Shown here in pieces: positions 1 through 6,985 of a stretch of DNA of 12,055 bases (positions are counted from its first letter, which is position 1; each line of letters starts with the position of its first letter). This stretch comes from JBHIER01 sp046760705 [NCBI: bacterium]. GTDB lineage: Bacteria; JBHIER01; G020348925. The translations under genes and the position numbers were made by a program. The stretch covers positions 1 to 12,055 of the forward strand of contig JBHIER010000050.1 of the NCBI GenBank assembly GCA_046760705.1, read 5' to 3'. The notes beneath the pieces were generated by a model. That model saw nothing but the letters and a program-made list of their open reading frames with translations, ran no database searches and had not been told where the DNA came from.

Positions 1-685
1 TCTCAGCCGCGTTGCGGCCCATGATGAGAATACAGTCGCTATTCCCAATATCGATCCAGTGATTGGTCATAGCCCCTCTACCAAACGACTCTGCCAGAGC
101 CGCAACAGTGGCCGAGTGTCATATGCGCGCCTGGTGTTCGATGTACACCAGGCCCAGCGACCTCAGAAACTTTTGATAGAGCCAGCACTCCTCATTGTCC
201 ATGGCCGCGCTGCCCACGGACGCGAGCCCATCGGCCCTGTTGACCACCTGCCCCTTGGCGTTCTTGGTCACGAAGGTGGCATCACGGGTGGACTTGATCT
301 TCTTGGCGATCTCATTCAGGGCCCACCTCCAGGATTTCTTTTGCCACTTGTCGGTGTACGGAGCCCGGTACAGCACGTGCGTGAGCCGCCGTTCGTTGTT
401 GGCCAGTTGATACAGCGCCGCGCCCTTCGAACAGAGGGCACCCTCATTGATGGGATGGTCAGGGTCACCTTCGACGTTGATCACCTTCCCTTTACTGGCA
501 GAGACAATCTGCCCGCACCCGACAGCACAATAGGGACAGATGGTCGGGCTCTCCTTGGCGTATTTGATCTTCAACTGCTGGGCGTAGGCGCGGGCCGCAC
601 GGAGATCGAAGAGACGCCTGCCCAAAAGACCGCCGGCCGCTGTCACCCCAGCCATTTTGAAAAAGCCTCTCCTTGAAATGGACAT
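1..685 (-). CDS. fdnG: Formate dehydrogenase catalytic (alpha) subunit, selenocysteine-containing, Tat-exported; 3' part cut by window edge
   Basis: Catalytic subunit oxidising formate to CO2 at a molybdenum- or tungsten-bis(pyranopterin) site, probably on the periplasmic side. Seen: a twin-arginine signal with S-R-R-G-F-F-K at residues 4-10, a hydrophobic stretch and an A-Y-A type cleavage region near residue 35; a 4Fe-4S motif C50-x2-C53-x3-C57-x27-C85. The frame meets TGA at codon 189 (119-121), but past it the same frame reads H-S-A-T-V-A-A-L-A-E-S-F-G-R-G-A-M-T-N-H, then W-I-D-I-G-N-S, ending M-G-R-N-A-A-E at the edge. This is the conserved continuation of FdnG/FdhA selenoproteins, so TGA reads as Sec, followed by the conserved His. 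The ATG at 685 has an upstream AAGGGGGTGAG ribosome-binding site. It is the ninth gene of the operon, after its maturation genes. The symbol follows the E. coli Tat-exported homologue; the exact subtype (fdnG or fdhA) is uncertain because only about 227 residues are visible. Confidence 0.93.
88..118 (-). promoter_or_regulatory. Candidate bacterial SECIS hairpin just downstream of the Sec codon
   Basis: Counting the T of TGA as 1, nucleotides 18-30 of the message can fold as T18-A30, G19-C29, C20-G27 (G28 bulged) and G21-T26 wobble, leaving a GCTC loop at 22-25. T17 is unpaired below it. From memory, E. coli fdhF has its GGUC loop and bulged U17 in the same register, so position and shape fit, but the stem is weaker and loop base 23 is C rather than G. 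This is a hand fold only. Confidence 0.5.
119..121 (-). other. In-frame TGA read as selenocysteine (codon 189)
   Basis: The codon interrupts an otherwise continuous formate dehydrogenase frame at the position where E. coli FdnG and FdhF have selenocysteine. It is preceded by A-R-I and followed by His, and family sequence runs on for 39 further codons to the window edge. A simple nonsense mutation would not explain TGA at precisely the active-site position. Confidence 0.93.
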
Positions 686-740
686 TTCTAAAACTCACCC
701 CCTTATGATTGTAGAGCGGTTTTCATACTGTAACCCATTA

Positions 741-1679
741 TCATGTAGAACCTTCTAAGAATGCGTTCTGACTTTCTCCAAGTTTCGTCGATGGCCACTC
801 ATCAATAACCGATTCCTCTGATAAATCGAAAAGGCAAAATTCAGGGCTCCTATATCCCTGTTTGGAGGCCAAGATGTCCAGGTGTATGGTGGCGACGTTT
901 TCGACGGCAAGGGTCACCTCTCTTCCCTCCTCCACCTTTCTCTCATCGATGGTCTTAATGTATCTTTTACACTCCTCGCACACGTCCACCCGATAGGGGC
1001 TCGCCTCCTCAACGAAAAAGAACCGCAACCTGTTGGGATCATCGTTGGAGCAAAAGGGGCACTGCATCCTCCGAAAGGTCCATTCAGTGCTACACAGGGA
1101 ACATTGCAAAATGCGCCGCCCGTGCTCCCTCTCCAATCTGGCCATCGCCGGCTCGTGGCCGCACACCGGGCAGGTGCCCCGCCGCCAGACCCTGTCCTCG
1201 ATCTGTCCCCTGACCCTCTCGGCCCACAGTTCGAAGAACGGCTTGCCGAGGTGAATTCCCAAAAACAAGAGATACTCTTTCTCCACCTGTAATGTGTCCG
1301 AAAGCGATTCGAAATAGTCTGCATCTCCGAGCGCAGCTTTTCTGACGAAACGGCCAAGGTCCAGTTCCTCTGCCGCCTTCTTCAACCGATCGAGCTCAGC
1401 CCCGTCCCTTTTTCCGTATCTCTGTATCGCCTCACATATCTTCAAAAATAGATGTTTCAGAGGCTCCTCTTCGATCTCCAGCCGGTCGAAATCCAGAAGA
1501 TGGACCCCCTCCTTCAGCCTTCGATCCATCTCCTCCGCAGGAATGTCGATCAATACTCTGCCTTTGCTTTCCCACTGGCATCGGACAAGATCTCTGTAGA
1601 AATAGACGTACTCTTTTGGCAGGTAGTCTTTTCTCTGGAGCGATTCGATCTCTTTCACCTTCTGATCTATGGGCAGCAT
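741..1679 (-). CDS. fdhE: Formate dehydrogenase accessory protein FdhE
   Basis: 312-residue FdhE-family protein, the usual family length. FdhE is a cytoplasmic rubredoxin-like factor needed for activity of exported respiratory formate dehydrogenases and is thought to act on the catalytic subunit before Tat export. Seen: an N-terminal helical domain, then four CxxC pairs in the C-terminal half (C-P-V-C-G-H-E-P, C-S-L-C-S-T-E-W, C-P-F-C-S-N-D-D and C-E-E-C), the iron/zinc-binding signature of the family. It lies between fdhD (56 nt gap upstream) and the catalytic subunit (55 nt gap downstream), matching its role. The ATG at 1679 has only a weak AAAGAAG upstream, so expression may depend partly on translational coupling or read-through. 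Identification is strong from the Cys pattern and context. Confidence 0.95.
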   Translation of the reverse strand: MLPIDQKVKEIESLQRKDYLPKEYVYFYRDLVRCQWESKGRVLIDIPAEEMDRRLKEGVHLLDFDRLEIEEEPLKHLFLKICEAIQRYGKRDGAELDRLKKAAEELDLGRFVRKAALGDADYFESLSDTLQVEKEYLLFLGIHLGKPFFELWAERVRGQIEDRVWRRGTCPVCGHEPAMARLEREHGRRILQCSLCSTEWTFRRMQCPFCSNDDPNRLRFFFVEEASPYRVDVCEECKRYIKTIDERKVEEGREVTLAVENVATIHLDILASKQGYRSPEFCLFDLSEESVIDEWPSTKLGESQNAFLEGST

Positions 1680-1735
1680 AGACGCTTCTTTAAAGTTAAT
1701 AAGGGTGACGGTTGTGACATCTCATACAAAATGGC

Positions 1736-2560
1736 TCACCTGTGGCCCGCCGTATGCTCGCCATGAGCAGCGGTACATTGAAAGGTGGGCTCTGCCTGCT
1801 GGATCACCCGTTCCGAGTTGGAATAGATGTTCATTCTCGACCCCCGGGCAAAGCCCACCAAGGTCACGTCCACTCTTTTTGCCAGCCCGATGGCCAGATC
1901 GGTCGGCGCCGCCCTGGAGACCAGCACCGGCACCCCCTGTCTGGCCACCTTGATGAGCATCTCTGAGGTGAGCCTGCCGCTGGTGACCATCACCTTGTCA
2001 TCCGTCGGGATCTGCTCCAGGAGACACTCGCCCAAAATCTTATCGATGGCGTTGTGCCTGCCAATATCCTCCCTGAAGATGGCGATCTCCTCCCCCCGAC
2101 ACAGGGCAGATGTGTGCACCCCTCCGGTGGCCTTGAACAGCTCCGATCTTCCGTTCACCTGCCTCATCAGATTACGGATAGTATTCGCCATCACTTTCAG
2201 CTCGGACTTGACCGGTCGGCATTGAAGGCGATCGGCCGCATTGTAAAAGACGGCCCCTTTGCCGCAGCCGGAGGTGATGGTCCGTCTCTGAAAGAGGTCT
2301 TTGGGCAACTCTAAATCGTTGGTGGTCAAGACATTCACCAGCCCCCGCTCCTCATAGAATAGAACCGACTTCACATCCTCCCAGCCCTTCAAAAGGCCTT
2401 CGGAGAGTAAGAACCCCACGGCCAGATATTTCAGGTGTGAGGGTGTACACAACAGGGTCACCAGCTCCTGGCCATTCAGGAAGATGGTCAGGGGGGTCTC
2501 CCTGGCCACCATGTCCTCGGTCCTTTTCCCGTCCTCCTGGGAGAGGCGAAGAACCTCCAC
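1736..2560 (-). CDS. fdhD: Formate dehydrogenase sulfur-carrier/accessory protein FdhD
   Basis: 274-residue FdhD. The family transfers sulfur from a cysteine desulfurase (IscS in E. coli) to the molybdenum cofactor, making the sulfido ligand formate dehydrogenase needs. Seen: N-terminal E-T-P-L-T-I-F-L-N-G; A-V-G-F-L-L-S-E-G; the active-site loop R-R-T-I-T-S-G-C-G-K-G; the E-D-I-G-R-H-N-A-I-D-K block; and C-terminal S-R-A-A-P-T-D-L-A-I, then G-F-A-R-G-S-R-M-N-I-Y-S. The loop has one Cys, unlike the CxxC of E. coli FdhD. The start is GTG at 2560, eight bases after the mobA stop. This start keeps the conserved N-terminal block complete, and the tight spacing suggests translational coupling. A later in-frame ATG (codon 17) would cut into that block. 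The last ~20 residues are a His/Cys-containing tail of unknown relevance. Confidence 0.96.
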   Translation of the reverse strand: MEVLRLSQEDGKRTEDMVARETPLTIFLNGQELVTLLCTPSHLKYLAVGFLLSEGLLKGWEDVKSVLFYEERGLVNVLTTNDLELPKDLFQRRTITSGCGKGAVFYNAADRLQCRPVKSELKVMANTIRNLMRQVNGRSELFKATGGVHTSALCRGEEIAIFREDIGRHNAIDKILGECLLEQIPTDDKVMVTSGRLTSEMLIKVARQGVPVLVSRAAPTDLAIGLAKRVDVTLVGFARGSRMNIYSNSERVIQQAEPTFQCTAAHGEHTAGHR

Positions 2561-2568
2561 GGCCTCAG

Positions 2569-3255
2569 TTACCCCATGGCTATGTGTCTTCCCCCCTTTG
2601 CGAGAGCTTTGACCTTCTGCAAGTCCTCCCGGCAGTTGATGTTAAAGAATGCCCTCAGCTCGGGATCGAACCGTTCGATCTCCCGCTGCTGGACGTATTC
2701 CGTCCTGACCTCGCCGTAGAAGGACTGAACTTTCAGGTCTCCTTCGATCAAATGGGTCAGAATCGGCTCCAGGCAGGCCTTCGAATAGACCGCGTGCAGG
2801 GGCTCAAGACCGGCCTCGAGCTGGGGCACGACGACATCGAACCCCTCACTTCTGTCCAGCAGGTACAGGATGAGATCAGGATTGAGATAGGGCATGTCGC
2901 AGGCCACCACAAAGTTGTATCGGTTCTTGGAGACCGTCAGGCCGGTGTACAGGCCACCCAAGGGGCCTTTTCGCGGAATAATATCCTTAACCGCCTCGGT
3001 GTTCAGGAACGTGTACTCCTGAGGTCGGTTGGTGACGATAAGTATCTCTTCGAATATCGGAGCCAGCGTGTCCAAGGTATCGGCAATGATCGGCCGGCCG
3101 TGAAGAGTCAAGAGGGCTTTATTGGTCGAAATTCTGCTGTTGTCGCCGCCTGCCATGATGATACCGCTCGCCTGGCCACTCTTGGAGGTCAACCGGGGCC
3201 CCACGACAGAATCGAAAGGATCTATGGACGATCCGGACAAAAATGAATACCCCAT
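2569..3255 (-). CDS. mobA: Molybdenum cofactor guanylyltransferase MobA
   Basis: 228-residue nucleotidyltransferase-family protein that would join GMP from GTP to molybdopterin, forming the guanine dinucleotide cofactor used by formate dehydrogenase. Seen: G-I-I-M-A-G-G-D-N-S-R with downstream T-N-K-A-L-L (the GGxSxRMGxxK loop; here R is followed by I-S rather than M-G), G-P-L-G-G-L-Y-T-G-L, the metal-binding V-A-C-D-M-P-Y-L, E-P-L-H-A-V-Y and C-terminal F-F-N-I-N. About 30 residues precede the nucleotide-binding loop, longer than typical. The ATG at 3255 has GGAGG about 13 nt upstream; a later GTG or TTG could give a shorter product, so the start is the uncertain part. Eight bases separate it from fdhD. 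Placement inside the operon ties it to this enzyme rather than to general cofactor supply. Confidence 0.92.
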   Translation of the reverse strand: MGYSFLSGSSIDPFDSVVGPRLTSKSGQASGIIMAGGDNSRISTNKALLTLHGRPIIADTLDTLAPIFEEILIVTNRPQEYTFLNTEAVKDIIPRKGPLGGLYTGLTVSKNRYNFVVACDMPYLNPDLILYLLDRSEGFDVVVPQLEAGLEPLHAVYSKACLEPILTHLIEGDLKVQSFYGEVRTEYVQQREIERFDPELRAFFNINCREDLQKVKALAKGGRHIAMG

Positions 3256-3356
3256 CGTGTCTCTTGTACCTCCACTCTCTCACCTTGTGTGGCCATTTCA
3301 AAAGCACTGAGTACTGAAGAGCTCCCACCAGCCCGATGCCGGCGGGTTAAGATCGC

Positions 3357-4229
3357 CTATTTCCCGGTGAAAAAAGCGCTTATGATGTCAAAATATCTCT
3401 GCTGACCAATCATATCCCGCAGGTGAATGAACATATTTCCTCCGTCGCACAGCCTCGGACCCAGGTTCTCCCAATTTTCTCTCAGAAGGGATTCAAATTT
3501 TTTCCTCAGTCTTTCGATATCCCTTTTATACCTTGGGATAACGGCATCCTCGCTGTAAAGGTATTTCAGATCCCGACGTAAATTCTCGGGTTTTATTTTC
3601 ATCAACCACCCTTTTCCGTAGGGGCTTCTATTGACAAGGCCTGGGTCTTCCGAAAGCTGTGGGTTGACAGTTACCACGGCACCGGTGAGTGGGGCCACAA
3701 TGGGCAGGGGGCCCTCCTCTTCGACGATCCAGCAGCAGACCTGTCCCTGGTCGATTTTGTTTCCCCGTGTAGGAAGGACAACCATTTTTGTTCCGAGGAT
3801 AAACCTCCCGGCAAAATCGTCGATGCCCATCCTGATATGGTCAGGATCGTCGACATCCGCCCAGGTGTGACCGCGATGATAGAAAAGATTCCTTTTGATT
3901 CTGACATCATAAAACTTCTTAAAAATCCCCTCGAAGTCTGAACCCTTTAAATCGCCCGGTCCATCTCCCTGCGAGATCTTTTCTATCGGTATGGTTCGAA
4001 AGTCCGAGTCCTCGTTCGGACTTCTGTCCTGACCGACGGACGCATTGCTCCCTCCCCTCAAAACCCGGTCGAAGGGACATCTCTCGCACTCATACTGGTA
4101 ATTGCAGAGCTTATAGGAAACGACTCCAGCCGTCATCCAGATGCATTTCAACTCACCTTCCAGGATGAGATGCTCTTGCCAGTTTCCTTTTTTCCGATCT
4201 CTTTTCACAATTCTCTTCACCACTTCCAT
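3357..4229 (-). CDS. GcvH-like (lipoyl-fold) protein with Cys-rich N-terminal module; lipoylation lysine replaced
   Basis: 290 residues from the ATG at 4229. This start is preferred because the next upstream ATG (4370) would overlap the preceding gene by 113 bases, whereas 4229 leaves a 28-nt gap. Seen: an N-terminal module with C29, then K-L-C-N-Y-Q-Y-E-C-E-R-C-P-F-D (C42, C48, C51), which could bind metal or Fe-S; a linker; a GcvH-like domain from about residue 113 (L-F-Y-H-R-G-H-T-W-A to G-W-L-M-K-I-K); and a helical tail containing L-C-D-G-G. At the position of the GcvH lipoyl lysine, eight residues before the P of A-P-L-T-G, it has Glu172, so it should not be lipoylated. No membrane segment is visible. 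Possibly a structural or sensory partner of the two membrane-anchored paralogues; function unknown. Confidence 0.85.
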   Translation of the reverse strand: MEVVKRIVKRDRKKGNWQEHLILEGELKCIWMTAGVVSYKLCNYQYECERCPFDRVLRGGSNASVGQDRSPNEDSDFRTIPIEKISQGDGPGDLKGSDFEGIFKKFYDVRIKRNLFYHRGHTWADVDDPDHIRMGIDDFAGRFILGTKMVVLPTRGNKIDQGQVCCWIVEEEGPLPIVAPLTGAVVTVNPQLSEDPGLVNRSPYGKGWLMKIKPENLRRDLKYLYSEDAVIPRYKRDIERLRKKFESLLRENWENLGPRLCDGGNMFIHLRDMIGQQRYFDIISAFFTGK

Positions 4230-4257
4230 ATCACATCTTTGTGTCGAAAAGACGGCA

Positions 4258-5418
4258 TTACTCGTTTGACACCACAGCCGATACCAAAGGGAGTGTTCCG
4301 TGTTTCTCCTTCGGAAATACTGGAAAATATTTCGCAATCCCGTAAAAGAGAGCGAGTCCCGATCCGACAATCGCCAGGGTGATCGTAATCTCCATCCATG
4401 AAGGAAAGTACGTGCCGCCTGCGGCTGCTTCCAGACCCGTGACAGCCACGTTCATCCTATTGAGAACAAACCCAAGCACAACCAACAGGGCCGAAGAGAA
4501 AAGTCCTGTCGGGTTCCCTCGGATTTTGGGAACGACTAATAATATCATTGGCACAACCATTCCTAAAACGATCTCAGTCAGGAAGAGCACACTCTCATAG
4601 CTGAATTCGAAGACCGCCGACAAGGCCTTCAGTCGCACCAGATCCTCCACTCTTAACAAAAGCAGAAATGCCAAAAGAAGCATAATAACTGGGCCGAGGT
4701 TGACAAGCAGATTGAATTCCAATCTCCTCCCGAACGCTCTTGAACTGAGAAATGACTCAAAAATCACCATGGCCAATCCAACAGTGATGGCCGAAATAAA
4801 AAAGAAGAGGGGGAGAATTGGGGAGTACCACAAGGGGTGAAGTTTTCCTGGCACAATCAAGAACAAGGCCCCAAGAAACGACTGATGAAGTATCGTCAGA
4901 ACCACTCCCGCAACGACGAGGGGAATGGTCAACAGACGAATTATCTTTAGCGGCTTGACAAGGCGAAACTTTTCAAACACGACGGGGCTAAACTCCAAGG
5001 CCAAAACTGTGGTCAGGAGCATGACGCACCAGGCCATTCCGAACATGACCGAACGAGGGTTCCACATGATGATCACATGCCAGATCCGATAAGGCCGTCC
5101 TAAATCAAAGAGCACAGCTACGATCTCCAACACATATCCCAGAAAGGCAGTCATCAGCGCAGGCCTCACTACTGGTTCATATTTCTTAAGATTAAAAATG
5201 TAGATGACCGCGGCGATAGTCAATCCGCCAGCGGCGAGCCCGATGCCGCACAACATATCAAACCCAACCCACAACCCCCAGGGAAATTGATCGCTCAAGT
5301 TGGTGGCCGCTCCTAAACCCTTTCCGAATCGTAACACTGTAGAATAGAGACCCAAGGCCAAAATGACCAGCAACACCGCTCTCCAAAACGTAATTTTGGG
5401 TATTCTTATCTTTTTCAT
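4258..5418 (-). CDS. HybB/NrfD-family integral membrane subunit (quinone-reactive)
   Basis: 386 residues, strongly hydrophobic, with about ten predicted membrane helices by eye. Seen: N-terminal F-P-W-G-L-W-V-G-F-D and G-L-A-A-G-G, then D-L-G-R-P-Y-R-I-W-H, W-N-P-R-S-V-M-F-G-M-A-W and P-G-K-L-H-P-L-W-Y-S-P, the hallmark blocks of HybB-type NrfD proteins. These haem-free membrane subunits pass electrons between a four-cluster Fe-S protein and menaquinone in hydrogenase-2, Hmc and related complexes. It follows the Fe-S subunit after 23 nt and has GAGGTTAAGAG before its ATG. With the Fe-S subunit and the Sec-containing catalytic subunit it probably forms a formate:quinone oxidoreductase that uses a HybB-type anchor rather than the cytochrome b (FdnI) of E. 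coli. Not a hydrogenase here, since no hydrogenase subunit is visible. Confidence 0.92.
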   Translation of the reverse strand: MKKIRIPKITFWRAVLLVILALGLYSTVLRFGKGLGAATNLSDQFPWGLWVGFDMLCGIGLAAGGLTIAAVIYIFNLKKYEPVVRPALMTAFLGYVLEIVAVLFDLGRPYRIWHVIIMWNPRSVMFGMAWCVMLLTTVLALEFSPVVFEKFRLVKPLKIIRLLTIPLVVAGVVLTILHQSFLGALFLIVPGKLHPLWYSPILPLFFFISAITVGLAMVIFESFLSSRAFGRRLEFNLLVNLGPVIMLLLAFLLLLRVEDLVRLKALSAVFEFSYESVLFLTEIVLGMVVPMILLVVPKIRGNPTGLFSSALLVVLGFVLNRMNVAVTGLEAAAGGTYFPSWMEITITLAIVGSGLALFYGIAKYFPVFPKEKHGTLPLVSAVVSNE

Positions 5419-5441
5419 CTCTTAACCTCTATGCCGTCTCT

Positions 5442-6191
5442 CTATTCAGCCTCAGCTTCTTCCACTTGTTCTGCCCTTTCTCTGTCAAGTTTGATACGCC
5501 TGTTTATGATCCACCATGTACCCAGTAAGCCCACTCCTGCTAAACTCATCACGTTTGGAACCAGTGACATCACCTTCCAGGTAATCCTTGGGAGCGGCTC
5601 CGGGGTAAGATCTGTTCTGAAACCTATATCCTTAAAGGGGACGCTGGATAGATAGAGAACGCAGGTTCCTCCAACTTCCTCGGCTCCGAAGATGTGGTCG
5701 ACATACAGATCGGGATTCTGGCGAATTCGCATCTTTGCCTCCCGAAGCAGATCGTCCCGATCCCCGAACAGGGTGGCTTCGGTTGGACACACCTCAGCAC
5801 AGGTAGGTTGTTCACCTTTGGAAATACGATCGAAACAGAAAATGCACTTCTGCACCAGCGGCAGGGCTTTGTCCCACTCGTACTTTGGAATGGAAAAGGG
5901 GCAGGCAACCATGCAGTATCGGCAGCCGATACATTTATGCCCGTCATACACCACCGCCCCTTCCTCGGTCTTGCGAAATGCCCCCACCGGACAGACCGAA
6001 GCACAAGCCGGATCTTTGCAGTGCATGCACAGCTTTCTCACAAAGAGATCCTTATGCTCCTCAAGGACGGTCCAGGTCTTATCGGTGAGTTTGGGATCCA
6101 CCTCCTCGGGTAACTTGTTCTGATCCTTACACGCATACACACAGGCTTCGCACCCAATACACTTCGTAATGTCTATGAGCATCGCTTTCAT
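5442..6191 (-). CDS. Four-cluster 4Fe-4S electron-transfer subunit (FdnH/HybA-like) with C-terminal membrane anchor
   Basis: 249 residues. Sixteen cysteines form four cluster motifs: C11-x2-C14-x2-C17-x3-C21, C55-x2-C58-x4-C63-x3-C67, C87-x2-C90-x2-C93-x3-C97 and C116-x2-C119-x11-C131-x3-C135, the DMSO-reductase-type beta subunit pattern. A single hydrophobic helix at about residues 208-230 is followed by R-R-I-K-L-D-R, placing the C-terminus in the cytoplasm and the clusters outside by the positive-inside rule. No signal peptide is visible, so export would be by hitchhiking with the Tat-bearing catalytic subunit, as for E. coli FdnH. It would carry electrons from the formate site to the HybB-like subunit encoded next. 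The ATG at 6191 has AGGAAG upstream; Met4 is a possible alternative. It starts 16 nt after the stop of the preceding GcvH-like gene. Confidence 0.94.
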   Translation of the reverse strand: MKAMLIDITKCIGCEACVYACKDQNKLPEEVDPKLTDKTWTVLEEHKDLFVRKLCMHCKDPACASVCPVGAFRKTEEGAVVYDGHKCIGCRYCMVACPFSIPKYEWDKALPLVQKCIFCFDRISKGEQPTCAEVCPTEATLFGDRDDLLREAKMRIRQNPDLYVDHIFGAEEVGGTCVLYLSSVPFKDIGFRTDLTPEPLPRITWKVMSLVPNVMSLAGVGLLGTWWIINRRIKLDRERAEQVEEAEAE

Positions 6192-6207
6192 CTTCCGCAG
6201 CTTCCTA

Positions 6208-6909
6208 CTATATCAGAAATTCCTCCTGAAAACGCATCCAGGTGAACTCGTCCATATGTTCCATCAGCCCTTCGACAGGAAGTCCCCCGTCCTGGAGAGT
6301 CTGTCCGACAAGTTTGTCCTGAACGAATTGCTCGGCGATAAAATCTCGGAAGTTCCGCACCTCATTTCTTAGCCACGCCGTTGCATCCTCCGCAATAGTC
6401 AATTGTCTGATGTTGCGGGCAAGATCGGCCGGCTTTACCGTGTAGATCCATCCTGCTTCGTAAGGGTTCTCCTTCACAACCTGAGGGTCGTCGATCACTT
6501 CTTCATTGACCGAACTTATGATCCCGTCGACAGGTGAGGTGAAGGAGAGACTATGTTTTCCCTGCTGCACTGAAAAAATCTTCTCTCCCTGTTTAACTCT
6601 CTCTCCGACTTTCCGGACTTTGAATCGATCGAATCGACCCAGAATCTTCTGGGCAAAATCGTCCACCCCCACCTTCATCCTCCCCGAAGCCTCGAGATTG
6701 GCCCACGTATGGCCTTTGTGGAAAAAGAGACCTTTGGGCAGTTCAAAATTTTCCACACCAACTCGGGCCAGGGCAAATTGAGGCCCCGGGAGCTCGCCGC
6801 GGGTCTGAGCGACCTGCACGGCTTCAACCCAGCGGGGTCGAACTTTCCTCACAATGACATCAAGGAGGACAAAAAAGGCAAACGTAAAGACAACAAAGAT
6901 TGCGGTCAT
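6208..6909 (-). CDS. Membrane-anchored GcvH-like protein, lipoylation lysine present (paralogue 2)
   Basis: 233 residues from the ATG at 6909, chosen over one seven codons upstream because GGGAG lies at good distance before it and the product then aligns with its paralogue. Seen: one N-terminal membrane helix (about residues 3-20) followed by R-K-V-R-P-R, predicting a cytoplasmic C-terminal part; a GcvH-like domain from about residue 60 (F-F-H-K-G-H-T-W-A to A-G-W-I-Y-T-V-K); and a helical tail of about 50 residues with T-L-Q-D-G-G-L-P-V-E-G. Lys118 sits eight residues before the P of S-P-V-D-G, the register of lipoyl-lysine in E. coli GcvH. It is probably not part of glycine cleavage: no gcvP or gcvT is present, and it carries an anchor and tail that GcvH lacks. 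Role in formate electron transfer or its control is inference. Confidence 0.88.
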   Translation of the reverse strand: MTAIFVVFTFAFFVLLDVIVRKVRPRWVEAVQVAQTRGELPGPQFALARVGVENFELPKGLFFHKGHTWANLEASGRMKVGVDDFAQKILGRFDRFKVRKVGERVKQGEKIFSVQQGKHSLSFTSPVDGIISSVNEEVIDDPQVVKENPYEAGWIYTVKPADLARNIRQLTIAEDATAWLRNEVRNFRDFIAEQFVQDKLVGQTLQDGGLPVEGLMEHMDEFTWMRFQEEFLI

Positions 6910-6985
6910 CTCAGTCTCCCTTTTGTGCAATCATACTCACCTTTTGTGAATTCATTCACAAGACTACGCAAAATTTACACCCCCC

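Noticed and set aside
119-121. TGA as a genuine stop giving a truncated or broken formate dehydrogenase
   Set aside because: Conserved family sequence continues in the same frame, and the position equals the known Sec site.
59-676. 205-codon plus-strand ORF over the catalytic subunit gene
   Set aside because: Antisense shadow of the conserved minus-strand gene; low-complexity translation without domains.
2437-3246. 269-codon plus-strand ORF
   Set aside because: Antisense to mobA and the start of fdhD, which are strongly identified; the translation has no recognisable family.
3256-3356. GC-rich imperfect hairpin in the 101-nt gap between the third GcvH-like gene and mobA as a terminator
   Set aside because: It has G-T pairs and no T-run. 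The operon function clearly continues into mobA, so full termination is unlikely.
4230-4370. Longer N-terminus (47 extra codons) for the third GcvH-like protein, starting at 4370
   Set aside because: It would overlap the 3' end of the HybB-like gene by 113 bases, and the added residues lack any domain. The ATG at 4229 gives a normal 28-nt operon gap.
6910-6930. Start of GcvH-like paralogue 2 at 6930 (seven residues longer)
   Set aside because: Those codons contain the GGGAG ribosome-binding site for the ATG at 6909, and the paralogue has no counterpart to the extension.
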